64,000 nucleotides of DNA from Carposina sasakii (taxonomy: Eukaryota > Arthropoda > Insecta > Lepidoptera > Carposinidae), in assembly GCA_014607495.2 (NCBI GenBank), contig CP053175.1, positions 5,828,001 to 5,892,000 on the forward strand. Reading direction: 5' to 3'. Made by a program: the position numbers and the translations under genes. Below are positions 50,640 to 61,375 of the stretch, in pieces (position 1 is the stretch's first letter; each line of letters opens with the position of its first letter). The notes beneath the pieces were generated by a model, which made no database searches, was not told the origin of the DNA, and was given only the letters and a program-made list of their open reading frames with translations.

Positions 50640-52688
50640 GTAATAGGGGTCGAGTGGTGTTGGAGTTAAAAGTAGTGTAGTTTAGGATTGGAGGTAACCT
50701 ATGGAGAGGCCAACTACTGTTATTACCTATCCAGCAAACGGAATGTGTTTGAAAAAATTCGCTTGTAAAATTCGTATTACGTAACAGGGAACATGTCATT
50801 TCAACGCGAATATTGTGCAATTTTCGCAATTGCATAGCTACGTAATTAGCGTAATAGCTAGCTGTTGTTAAGGCCTCTTTATAGGTTAATTCTTCAAAAG
50901 TTTTGTATGTACTAAAATGGCAGAAAAATCGTGATTTCTGAACTCCTGTGATTGTTGATTGTACTGAATGCATAGTTAATAAATTAACAATAAGTTTCGT
51001 AAAAACAATGCAGTTAATTATGTTTTGATTTAAAATATTTGTTACCTCCAAGGAATGGTTATAAAACATGTTTAGATCATGGAACAGAAAAAAGGGGGGT
51101 AAGACACCTTTACAAAGTTTTTCAATAATATAAAAAAACAGTGTCAGTGTTGCCGTTACGCGGGAGGATTCCCCCAAAATTCAATTCAATATCGTTTAGG
51201 TAAGTATTTAATTGTTGTAATACTATTTTAACTGCAAAAAGAGATACGTTGTCTTCGGCTATGCCGAATATTTCCGAGCGTTAATGCTACTTGATATAAA
51301 TAACACTCGTTTTTAAGCCGAAAATTGAGAAACCTGAGAAATTGAGAGAGGCTGCGAGTTTTCTTTGTGTTTAACGAATTTATTATGAGATAGTGTGAAA
51401 GGTTTCCAGATTTCAGATGAGTTAAGAAAGTTAATACAACAATAATGTTCCAATAAAACAAGATAATTTCAAATGTATACTCAAAATAATGTGATTTTTT
51501 TTTATCTAATAACTCTTCTCGTATTTATTTCAACTCGTTTTCATATGTATATTTTGGAATGAATAGTACCTACATATGTATTGGGTGTTTTTAGAGAATT
51601 ATGTAAACCTCAGCAAAGATGTGTGTGCAATAACCATAGTACATAGATACATGTCTGCTGTTTATATGACAATATCATCACAACACTGCCACCAAAAAAA
51701 TATTTAATAACCAAAATTAAAATTTAACTGAGGATAGTTTTATCTATGTTCTGCTGCACATATGTCTCGGCCAGTAGCCACACCATTTTAAGTATGAAAT
51801 CGCTAAACTGGTATGAACAAACAAATCCTAAATACTTGTTTTAAAACTGGAATAGGTATGTTATGTATTTGTATATATTTATTTGTGTTAAATGATAATT
51901 AATACCAATCAACGTTAGTGCAACAAAATAGCATGTATTTGAGACCTTTTGAATGATTAACTTGTTGTTAAGTACCGAAACATGATTGTAATAGAGACAG
52001 CATAACTTTCTTCACATAGACCTATCTTACCTTTGGGAAAATCCACACTTAGAGTAATTGATTTTATATTTTACACTTGTTGGAAAACTATTTCCATATA
52101 ATTACAATATTAATTGGTAAAGTTCCGGTACTTTGCATCTAGATGACATACAATAACGTTAAAGTGTTATGTTTATGTAAAACGTATTTCTAAATAAATA
52201 ATCATATCAAAAATCGTTGTTTTTTTTCTGCTATGTTTTTTAACATTACATAAAGGAGTTCAATAAAATTAATAGATTTATTTATAATCATAACCCTCAC
52301 TTTTATTCTTACTCTTTTTATGACACATTTGAACTTAAAAATAATTAACAATATTTATGTATCTAAATAGGTTAACAAAAATATAAAATAATTAGCATCA
52401 CTGAAAATTCACATGTGCTGTGAAAGTCTCTTTAAACTTAATGAGACCAAGCTATCATCAGATCAAGAAATGTTTTTAAAAATGGCAAGATTCAAGTCAA
52501 TATCTTTAGGTTGAATGCGTACTTGCAAAAGCAGAGCAATAGCAATAACACGGCAAAAATTTGTATGTGCGAGTGCGCGGGGCGTGGGGTACTCACACAT
52601 TCACAATTTACAGCCACAAGTCGCTTTACCTACCTTCTGCAAGTTACGCAATTAGCCTATGGGATTACCTATCATCACCTAGTAAGGA

Positions 52689-52858
52689 TATTATGGTCGT
52701 TTCTGACCGTCACACAAGCATAAACTTAAAATTAGTCAAGTCTGTCCCTCTTTATCCATAACATAAATGACTTGAGACAGAACGGGACAGGTAGGACTAA
52801 TTTTAAGTTTAGGTTTAAGTGTGACGGTCAGAATCGCCATATTACTGAAGCGAGACGG
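52689..52858. mobile_element. Foldback MITE (TGACNGTCACAC family), copy 1
   Basis: TATGGTCGTTTCTGACCGTC at left is inverted at right as GTGACGGTCAGAATCGCCATA; the arms share TAAACTTAAAATTAGTC. About 170 bp. Confidence 0.75.
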
Positions 52859-53214
52859 TTAATTTGGACACTATTGTTATCTTTGTCTTTCACACACTGT
52901 CTCTGTCACACTATTGACAAAAATCCAACTGTATAACTTTAGGCAAAGGTTCCGTACTCGCTTGAGATTTGCCATTCGATACCTAACGGTTGTTGCACTA
53001 ACCGCACACAATAGACAAATAATTTGGACGAAAACAAGTTACATAGATAAATACTTAGGCACTGTATTATTGGTGTATGTAAAAATAACTTATCTCTACA
53101 CTATTACCAAGACTAGATAAAAAAGGCCAAACGATATCTTCAATAGCAATATGTGGTTTCTATAGATATTAACCAAAAAATGTCTTTGCAATATTAACTC
53201 TACACCGCCATAAG

Positions 53215-53395
53215 TCTTGTTTGCGTGTGTTGACAACATAGTGCGAAAATCACACTGCGGTCACCAACCCGCCTGCTCAGCGTGGTGATTGGGCTAAAAC
53301 CCCCCTGTGGCAGTAGCCTTGTGGCGCGCCCTGGGGGAGGCCTACGTCCAGCTGTGGACTGCAATAGGCTGACGTAATGTTGACGATGATGACAT
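53215..53395 (-). repeat. Lepidopteran 'gcctattgcagtccactgc' repeat, copy 3
   Basis: CCAGCTGTGGACTGCAATAG and GACAACATAGTGCGAAAATC. Confidence 0.75.
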
Positions 53396-54147
53396 TGACA
53401 CACTGCAAAGTGGAATTGTGAAGTACCTAGACACACGCACTGATAAAGTTGCAAGATATATTCGTGAAACGAGCGTCGTTTAGTTCCGGTTTTTCATGCT
53501 TACACAAATATGATTTTGAATATGATAAACTACTCTCAAACACAAATAAAAAATACTAATTAGTATTGAGCTGTTTCCACATAATGTAAGTTTTATAACT
53601 GAAGTCACTTCACAGCAGCTTATAAGAAGGAACCTGCTGGGCATAGATGCACAGAAATGAACTCCAATGAAAGTTTTTGAAAAGTCATTATAAATAACGT
53701 TATAGGTACATATATCTAGTTTGCACTTTGTTGTTTATAATAAGACACTATATGAGATACAAAAACATATAAAAATGCTTACAGTATACATAAATACTAA
53801 TATAATAAAGGTGGTATAGTGGCAAATGACAAATATCCTATAAAAGAAAACCTGATAAATATTTGGCTGTTTAAAAACCTAAAAAACAATACATAGTAAT
53901 ATGTATTTATCCTAGTGGTCTAACCGTTAAAAGATATTATTTACATAAATAAGGAGTAAAAAAATCTTCTATCAAACAACTATGAATCGACTTATATGAC
54001 TCCATAGTTATTTGCGTTTCCTTAGTTTTCTAGATGTTCCGCCGACGCTTATTTACGTCCTGGCATTAGGCGTTGAACTGACACGTCGGAATAATAAGGA
54101 AATCTGCCGGCAGTGAACGTGTTAAACGAGGCCATAGCATTCAAATA

Positions 54148-54772
54148 CAGTGGTGCCTCGCATAACGAACGCCTCGCACAGCGAACGCTGCACACAACGA
54201 ACTTCCTTTTCGTTCATTTCACGATTCATACAACGAACTTCGCTTCACACAACGATCTTCTACGATCACTGCCGATTAATTGCATCCTTCCGCGCAGGCA
54301 GTCGTTAGTCACTGAGCAGTACGCTTAACTTACGCACGTGTCGCAGCAATCGTTCATCATTACAACGAAGTGAATAAAATGAAGCAAACAGGATCAACGA
54401 CCTGTACTCCGATACTCTTGTCCGTTATTTCCGGCAGATGTTGAAGAAAAGAGAAAAACAAACGACTTTGGACAGGTTTTTCACTGCACCATCGGCCAAA
54501 AAGCGGAAAATGGATGAAGATGTGCAAGATTTGATTATTTCTTAAAATTAAAAAATGTGTGTTTTTTTCATTATGTTTTTAGATGTATCTAAATAAAAAT
54601 AATAACAAAAAATTTATCTTTTTTTTATGTCATCTTACCATATTTTATGCTACAGAACGAATTTTTTTTTTTAACATGTATTGTTATGGGAAAACGCGTT
54701 TCACATAACGAACTTTTCGCATAACGAACTTGCTCCTGGAACGAATTAAGTTCGTTGTGTGAGGCACCACTG
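54148..54772 (+). mobile_element. pogo/Tigger-type element, internally deleted
   Basis: Ends CAGTGGTGCCTCGCATAACG and (reverse complement) CAGTGGTGCCTCACACAACG, flanked by TA on both sides. Subterminal ACAACGAAC-like words repeat, as in Tigger elements. 625 bp. Only the C-terminal tail of the transposase remains (54445-54545). Confidence 0.85.
54445..54545 (+). pseudogene. pogo-type transposase C-terminal remnant
   Basis: Reads LKKREKQTTLDRFF then TAPSAKKRKMDEDVQ and stops at a TAA near 54543. QTTLDRFF fits the PCNA-interacting (PIP) box consensus QxxLxxFF, known from pogo-family transposases; KKRK is a basic patch. The DNA-binding and catalytic parts are gone. Confidence 0.75.
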
Positions 54773-54916
54773 TATATGAAAAACAATATTAACTTCCGCC
54801 TATTAGTAGGTACCTAGCACAGACATGACATTACCATTGTAGTAAGTACCTACTAAGGTTTGCAATTGGTTTTTTTTTGTTGTTTGTTAGATAGAAGCAT
54901 AAAAAAGAAACAATAT

Positions 54917-55064
54917 GGTCGATTCTGACAGTCACACTTAAACCTAAACGTGAAATTAGTCCTACCTGTCCTTTTCTCTCTCAGTCATCTATATTAAGAA
55001 CGGAGAGAGATTGACCTGACTAAGATTAGGTTTACGTTTAAGTGTGACAGTCAGAATCAACCAT
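54917..55064. mobile_element. Foldback MITE (TGACNGTCACAC family), copy 2
   Basis: GGTCGATTCTGACAGTCACA is inverted at right as GTGTGACAGTCAGAATCAACC, less than 50 bp from the zinc-finger gene stop. Confidence 0.75.
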
Positions 55065-55107
55065 AATAACTTGTGTAAGTAAGATTATCTAAACACAAAT
55101 AGGCAAG

Positions 55108-56967
55108 TCACTTAAAGAATATTCTAGAAGGTGTATCTTCATTGGGAAACTCTATAAACGGGTGTGTTTGTTTGTGTTCTAACATCTCACTCTCACTGGG
55201 GAACTTGTCTCCACATATATCACATTCAGACTCCAGACTCTTACCAGGAGTTGGACTTTCGGAGCTGCTCCTGTCATCTTCTCTTCTCTTCTCCTTTTTT
55301 TTCTTCTTCACTTTCTTCTTTTCTTTGCTCTTTTCAGAAGTTGACGGCTCGGTGATTAGAGGTTCTCCTGTCAACAAATACTGCTTCATATTTGCGTGTT
55401 TAATGTTCATCTTATGTGCTTTTAACCTGTTTTCTGAACTGCATTGGTATTCACATATAAAACAGACATACTTCATATCTCCGGTGTGGATTTCAGAATG
55501 TGTTTTTCTCTTTTCCGGAGTAGCGAAACGATAGTCACAGTATTTACATGGATACTTCCTATCCATGGAATGCAGACGCATGTGTGAGGTAAGTGCAGTC
55601 ATATCTTTGCACATTTTTCTGCATTCTAAACACATAACACCTTCTATAACCTCGGGTATTTCAGCTATATCTGTACTGTCATGTACTCTACGATGTGACG
55701 TCATACCCTTTTGTGATACGAAAACCCTATTACATTCGGGGCAGTGATGCTTGTATTCCGCATTCAAATCGGGACTGTGAGCCTCAACTTGGTGCACTGC
55801 TAATTTGTCTGCTTCATAAAACTGTATATCACAGTCTTCACACTTCCAGTCTCTTACTAATCTACAAAAGGCTTCTAGTGCATCTAATACATAAGTGTGC
55901 TTAACCTCTGGATGGCTGCTTTTCATATGTTTGCTAAACTCTGTGAATTTCGAGCTTTCCTTACTACAATGAGGGCAGACATATTTGTCATGATCTTTCA
56001 TTACATGAGATTTCAGCTCTGGTAGTTTTTCAAAACTTTTTAAACATAGAACACACTGTAAATCTTGCTTGCCTTTCATCACTTGCGATATTACTTTGTA
56101 CTCCATTAGCTGAAGCTTTTGATGTATCTGTAAATGCTTGAAGAGCTCTTTTTGTGAATGATAGTCAGTTGGGCAAAATTTGCACGCAAACTTCTTACGG
56201 TGAAACCTTTTTCTGTGAAAATCAAGTTCACACTTCTTCTGAAATTGCCTCCTACAAGTTATACAAACAAATTTTGTATCGCAATCTAAATTATGAGATC
56301 TTAAACAGGTTTCTAATAAGCTTCTCCTTCTAAACCCTTTACCACATGTACATTGATATTCTTCTTTTTTCACTTCTTTAATATCCTTTTCTAACTTAAC
56401 CTGTTCCTCTTCTTTTCTTCTTTTCCTTTCAATAACAGGTATATCTTCTATTTCTTCCCATTCTTTCTCTTGTTGCAAAAGTTTCTTTTTCAACTTTGTT
56501 TGTAGTCCTTTGTAGACTCCTGTTTTGTAATTATCTATAGTTTGATGCACATTCAGGTGTTTGATGAGGGAATAGTTTGAAGAGTAAGATTTAACACACT
56601 TGGGGCAGTGAAACTTTTTCTCTTTAATTAGTTTTACACTCTTTGTAGGCTCCAGGCCATAAGCCTCTTGTTCTAGAGATAAAAAGTTCCCGGTTATGGA
56701 ATTAAGCTGAAACATGTCACTGTAACTGCTTTCTGTTGTGGGTAAGATTTCTTCAGGAGCTCCTATCTTGGATATTGACATATCTGCCTGATAACTCATT
56801 GGTAATATTTCCATGACCAAGGTTTTTGTAGTTTGAGATCTGACAATACCATCATGAGGACTAGTGATGGTAGATGTAGTGTTGATCACTTTATTAGAAA
56901 TCAAATGTGTTTCTGTTACTGTTAAGTCATTTTCTTCTTTCACTTTAATTTTATCATAGTCTGTGTC
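55108..56967 (-). CDS. Zinc-finger gene 1, exon 2
   Basis: DTDYDKIKVKEENDL to SRIFFK, TGA at 55108-55110. Carries all fingers. Confidence 0.9.
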   Translation of the reverse strand, partial: DTDYDKIKVKEENDLTVTETHLISNKVINTTSTITSPHDGIVRSQTTKTLVMEILPMSYQADMSISKIGAPEEILPTTESSYSDMFQLNSITGNFLSLEQEAYGLEPTKSVKLIKEKKFHCPKCVKSYSSNYSLIKHLNVHQTIDNYKTGVYKGLQTKLKKKLLQQEKEWEEIEDIPVIERKRRKEEEQVKLEKDIKEVKKEEYQCTCGKGFRRRSLLETCLRSHNLDCDTKFVCITCRRQFQKKCELDFHRKRFHRKKFACKFCPTDYHSQKELFKHLQIHQKLQLMEYKVISQVMKGKQDLQCVLCLKSFEKLPELKSHVMKDHDKYVCPHCSKESSKFTEFSKHMKSSHPEVKHTYVLDALEAFCRLVRDWKCEDCDIQFYEADKLAVHQVEAHSPDLNAEYKHHCPECNRVFVSQKGMTSHRRVHDSTDIAEIPEVIEGVMCLECRKMCKDMTALTSHMRLHSMDRKYPCKYCDYRFATPEKRKTHSEIHTGDMKYVCFICEYQCSSENRLKAHKMNIKHANMKQYLLTGEPLITEPSTSEKSKEKKKVKKKKKEKRREDDRSSSESPTPGKSLESECDICGDKFPSESEMLEHKQTHPFIEFPNEDTPSRIFFK

Positions 56968-57706
56968 CTGTAAAAGATTAAACATGTAACATTTTGGTCT
57001 TAGTAATATTGTGAAACAAAAGTACTTCAATAAAAGAATCCCCAATTCATAAATAATAGCTACAGCTATTTCCTAGCATAAATAATAGCTAATACCTAGA
57101 ATGGACTTTCAGTAAAAGTTCATCAAATTCAGTCAAATTAATATTGAAGTTTTCAGTTTTAATGTTTGTCTCAAGGCATCAATAGATTTAAATAAATTAA
57201 ATTAGTGCATACCAGGTTAAATGTGCAATTTTGACTTAATTTAAACATTAGTAAACTAAACTTACATTGTAATCATTTTCCATTTCCAATTTGACACCAG
57301 AATCATCTTGGAGACATGCTTCAACATTTCCCAGGGCAGTTGCTTCACTGCTATCATAACTTCCTGCATCACCGTCATCGAGGTTAGGAAAGTCATAGGA
57401 TAATAGAGAGTGATCCTGCACTTCTTCTTTTATATCAGCACTATTATCTATGTCTGGCAGGACTGCATCCTCCTTAGAAGTCCCAACACTGCTAATTATT
57501 AAATTTCCATCTAATTCAGTACTAAGTATAGAGTTATTTGTGTCACCATCAATTTCATTATTTATATCTATGTTGTCATTGACTGTTTCTGTTTTGATTT
57601 GGATGTTTTCATCACTGGGAATCTCATCTTTGATAAAATGATCCTGAATATCTATTTCTTCTGTCTTAGTAATTTCTGTACCAATATCAGCATTGAATAG
57701 ATCCAT
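55108..57706 (-). CDS. C2H2 zinc-finger protein with 12 fingers (2 coding exons, 766 aa)
   Basis: Exon 1 57706-57266 (147 codons) and exon 2 56967-55108 join in phase 0 through a GTAAGT donor and a TTTTACAG acceptor. The N-terminal 250 residues are acidic and Asp/Asn/Ser-rich, with no ZAD or BTB domain seen. A lysine/glutamate-rich segment follows the first finger. Fingers include FHCPKCVKSYSS, FVCITCRRQFQKK, FACKFCPTDYHSQ, YVCPHCSKES, WKCEDCDIQFYEA, YPCKYCDYRFATP and the last, SECDICGDKFPSE; the second (YQCTCGKGF) lacks the normal C-x2-C. A KKKVKKKKKEKRR patch precedes the last finger and could be a nuclear signal. Probably a DNA-binding regulator; target unknown. Upstream, a donor at 57805/57804 and an acceptor near 57714 suggest a non-coding first exon. 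Confidence 0.9.
57266..57706 (-). CDS. Zinc-finger gene 1, exon 1
   Basis: MDLFNADIGTEITKTEEIDI to MENDYN; acidic, no fingers. Confidence 0.85.
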
Positions 57707-57804
57707 GACTTACTGTAATATATCACAGAAATATTAATTTCACAGTGACTATTTATTATGAATATAATATGATTATTTAGATAAAAACATTGAACTCAAC
57801 TTAC

Positions 57805-58345
57805 CAAATGGAAGAAGTATTATATTTCTGTTCACATCTTCTTTAACAATAGATGAACGTAAATCAGTGCACTATTTTTATAAACAACTTAGACTTTAAT
57901 CAATATATCTTTCTGTATGTATCATGAAGGTATGTATGCACTCTAAATATAAATATTTTAGTGAATAGGACTCATTGGTTCTTATTAGAGAGTAAGTATA
58001 TTCATTGTCTTATTACGTTTATGACTCATTATAAATATAATTAATTATAAGTAAAATTAATTTATTATATGTATGTACTCGAAACAAAAACGAATAATTT
58101 CCAGTACATAGGTATTCTAATAATCTTACTTCAGATTTGTGCATACTTCATAGCTACGATTCGATGATTTTCATTATTACATTACAAACAAGAACCTCAA
58201 CTTAAATATTTGCCATTAGGGTTTATCCTATATAACAAATTAACCTATGGGGTTTATGATAATTTCTGAAGTTTTCATTGCAAAATAAATAATTTTAGAA
58301 AAAACAGTGGTAAAAAAATCTTCCGCTCAATTGACAGCTATTTGT
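57805..58345. other. Upstream region of zinc-finger gene 1
   Basis: AT-rich, possible non-coding exon to about 57880 on the minus strand. No other gene seen. Confidence 0.4.
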
Positions 58346-58510
58346 TTTGTTTTTTTTGTTTAGTTTATCCCGAATGAAAGGCAAGGGGAACTAAGCCCAT
58401 ACAGCCATTGTCTTTAGTAAATGATTTCTGAATTTATGATGGATGATAATGATGATGATGAATGGAAACGTCGGGAAAATCCTCAAGAACAAGTGTAAAG
58501 TTAGTCAAAA
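58346..58510 (-). repeat. Retroelement Y, copy 2, 5'-truncated with 13-bp target duplication
   Basis: Starts with a T-rich tail at left and ends AGTTAGTCAAAA. Flanked by GACAGCTATTTGT at 58333-58345 and 58511-58523. Confidence 0.9.
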
Positions 58511-58523
58511 GACAGCTATTTGT

Positions 58524-59092
58524 CAAAAAATAAATGTTTTTTTATTTACCCCCAAAAAGAATAGGTAAAATATATGGTTACGTCCATGCGGCCAAAAGTC
58601 ATTTGATTTCTGAATTTAAATTAGGTGATGAATGATAATAAAATGACGAGTGAAAAAGTTTTGGAAAATCCACTTAAACTAAATTACATAATGTACATGT
58701 TAGTGATAGATTTACGTAGGAGGAAAACACCACAAATAAAGAAATCATTTTACTCAAGACAATGGCTGTATGATGTACATAGTTTCCTTTGCGATTCCTT
58801 CATGTCCAAGAGTGATGTGTATTGAGGCATTTGGTTCCGTAGTTACCAGTAAAGTCGTCGTCAGGACCGTGAGACGGGATACCTCCGCTTGCCAGAATTT
58901 CATTTGCCATAATTTCATCTGCCATACTGGTCAACAGACATAATATTGTTTTTCGTAACTTCATATGTCATACTCACTTGTTTGTCATAATATTATAATG
59001 GAATCTAATTTTCGGGCAAACAAATATTATGGCAAATAACAAATTCGGGCTATTAAAATTCTGGCACATAAATATTATGGCAAATAACAATA
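58524..59092. other. Intergenic sequence with short inverted words
   Basis: 58890-59090 has repeated TTGCCATAAT and ATTATGGCAAATAAC words in both orientations, suggesting a small repeat element. No gene. Confidence 0.4.
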
Positions 59093-59490
59093 GCGGGAAA
59101 AGCTGGAACGGTTCGGGTGTAATTTTCTTGTGAAAATCAAAATTTATTTGTAGATGGCTTGCATGTGTCCGTAAAGTGATGTTTTCTGGTAGATAAGTTA
59201 TATTTTGGTTACTTGTGATGTGAATCTAGTGCATGTGCATGGTTTTATATGCAGGTAAGCTAAGTAAAACTTTAGTCGGAATGCGATCTCTTGATGGGCT
59301 CATGAAAGTTGTTTCTGCAATTATTTTTGATCTTTACTAATTTTACATCCATTCTTGAGGATTTTCCCGACGTTTCCATTCATCATCATCAATATCATCC
59401 ATCATAAATTCAGATATCATTCACTAAAGACAATGGCTGTATGGGCTTAGTTCCCCTTGCCTTTCCTTCGGGATAAACTAAACAAAAAAA
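59093..59490 (+). repeat. Retroelement Y, copy 3
   Basis: GCGGGAAAAGCTGGAACGG to AAACTAAACA(n). Confidence 0.75.
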
Positions 59491-59517
59491 AAGTGTATTA
59501 TACGAAAAATACCCATG

Positions 59518-59922
59518 GGATTCGGCGGGAAAAGCTGGAAGGGAGCGGGTATAATTTTCTTGTGAAAATGAAAAATTATTTGTAAATGGCTTGCATGTGT
59601 CCGTAAAGTGATGTTTTCTGGTAGATAAGTTATATTTTGATTACTTGTGATGTGAATCTAGTGCGTGTGCATGGTTTTATACGCAGGTAAGCTGAGTAAA
59701 ACTTTAACCGGAATACGATCTCTTCATGGGCCCATGTAAGTTGTTTCTGCAATAATTTTTCATTTCGACTAACTTTACACTTGTTCTTGAGGATTTTCCC
59801 GACGTTTCCATTCATCACCATCATCATTATCATCCCATAAATTCAGAAATCATTTACTAAAGATAATGGCTGTATGGGCTTCGTTCCCATTGCCTTTCCT
59901 TCGGGATAAACTAAACAAAAAA
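59518..59922 (+). repeat. Retroelement Y, copy 4
   Basis: GGATTCGGCGGGAAAAGCTG to AAACTAAACAAAAAA; its A-tail is split by the 785-bp element. Target duplication AAAAATACCCATG at 59505-59517 and 60712-60724. Confidence 0.8.
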
Positions 59923-60707
59923 GCGGGTGGGGCTGTGTCGGGGCACACGGCCGTTGGTTTTAACGTGAAACGTCTATGTTAGCGAATCGCTTTTAAAGTA
60001 AAAGATTGAAATGAAAACAAGATGGACGCTGTTTTAAGTATTTTAATAAAAAAAGAACAGGTACGTAATAGAAACATAAAATACATAGCAAATGTTTATA
60101 TATTTATTGTCACTTTCTGGTTATTTTAAATAGCAGCCGCCCACGACTTCGTCCGCGTGAGGGGGCGTTGTACCCGTGCGAAGCCGGGCAGGTTGTTGTA
60201 TAGACTGTAGCCTTCCTTGGTAAATGGGCTATCTAACACTGAAAGAATTTTTCAAATCAGACCAGTAGTTCCTGAGATTAGCGCGTTCAAACAAACAAAC
60301 AAACAAACTCTTCAGCTTTATAATATTATTATAGATATAAATACTGTCCAAATTACACTTATTTTTGTATAAATCAATCGGTTCAAATAAACTTGACAAA
60401 CACACGAAAGAATCACCACGCTATAAAGTCGGAGTCACGAGTTACACTGAATAGAAACAAGCGTGAGCGCCGGTTTCGCACAGTTATAGCAGTATCCCTC
60501 CCCCGCCGCCCCGCTTGACCCCGACACGAACTCAATGTCATAACAGCGAGCTGACTATATAAGTGAAATATTTACACCACATTTTTGTTTCTAAGACTAA
60601 TAGTTTTTTAATTATTAAGGTACGATGATATAGACCTTTTCGTTACGGTCCAGTTTTTAAACCTGGTACCCGTATGTTTCGGCGCGATTTTAAAGACGTT
60701 TCACGTC
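59923..60707. mobile_element. 785-bp non-autonomous element, copy 3
   Basis: Same ends and length as the other two copies; inserted in the A-tail of retroelement Y copy 4. Confidence 0.85.
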
Positions 60708-61189
60708 AAAAAAAAATACCCATGATACGAAACATGCGAGTAACGAGACGAATTCCTGGGTAACGTTTCGTTACTCGATACTTGATGCAGTACCCGTTAC
60801 TCAGTAACGAATACATACGGTTTGTTACAGCTTTAATTCCGAATATAGAAAGTGTAAGTGGTGTAAGTAGCTGCTTAATCTGATTCACGAGAACGAGACG
60901 AGAGATGAAAGAATCCTCATCATAAAGGGTTCAGATAAGATTGGTTAAGTAAGAGTAGGAATTGTAGTTTTTTTCTTACGGAACTCTAAAAAATGCATGC
61001 ATTCGTTTTCCATAATCATCTTGTCTCATATAAAATCAATCATATAGAATATTTTTAATGAACGCGTCTAAATCTGAAACTAACCTAAGATATTAACAAA
61101 ATTGGTAAACAAAGCTAAATTCTTACTTTTACGTTCTAATATAACGTATAAATTAAATAATACTAGGAATACAGGATACAATAGAAGAA

Positions 61190-61375
61190 ATGGCGAGTAG
61201 TTTGGACTTCACTTCAGTTATCAAGCATATAGTGGAAGGGAGTTTCAGCTACAGTTTATGTAGAATTTGCTTAGAGCCACTTGATGAAAATTGTGAAAAC
61301 ATATTTACAAAAGTATGTAAGTCTGATGCAGAATATTGTGTAGCTGATGCCTTGCTAGAAGTTTGCCAGATAAAG
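61190..61375 (+). CDS. ZAD zinc-finger gene exon 1
   Basis: MASSLDFTSVIKHIVEGSFS to EVCQIK, donor GTTAGT. Confidence 0.85.

Larger units (their letters stand above)
50640..54147. other. Intergenic sequence between glucosidase II and the pogo-like element
   Basis: No host gene seen. Contains a relative of the 47763 foldback repeat (50735-50890), a TGACNGTCACAC MITE and a 'gcctattgcagtccactgc' repeat, otherwise AT-rich. Confidence 0.5.
59491..60835. repeat. Repeat X, copy 2, split by nested insertions
   Basis: GTGTATTATACG and AAAAATACCCATG at 59491-59517 continue at 60712 (AAAAATACCCATGATACGAA) as in the unbroken copy at 14066 onward. Confidence 0.7.
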
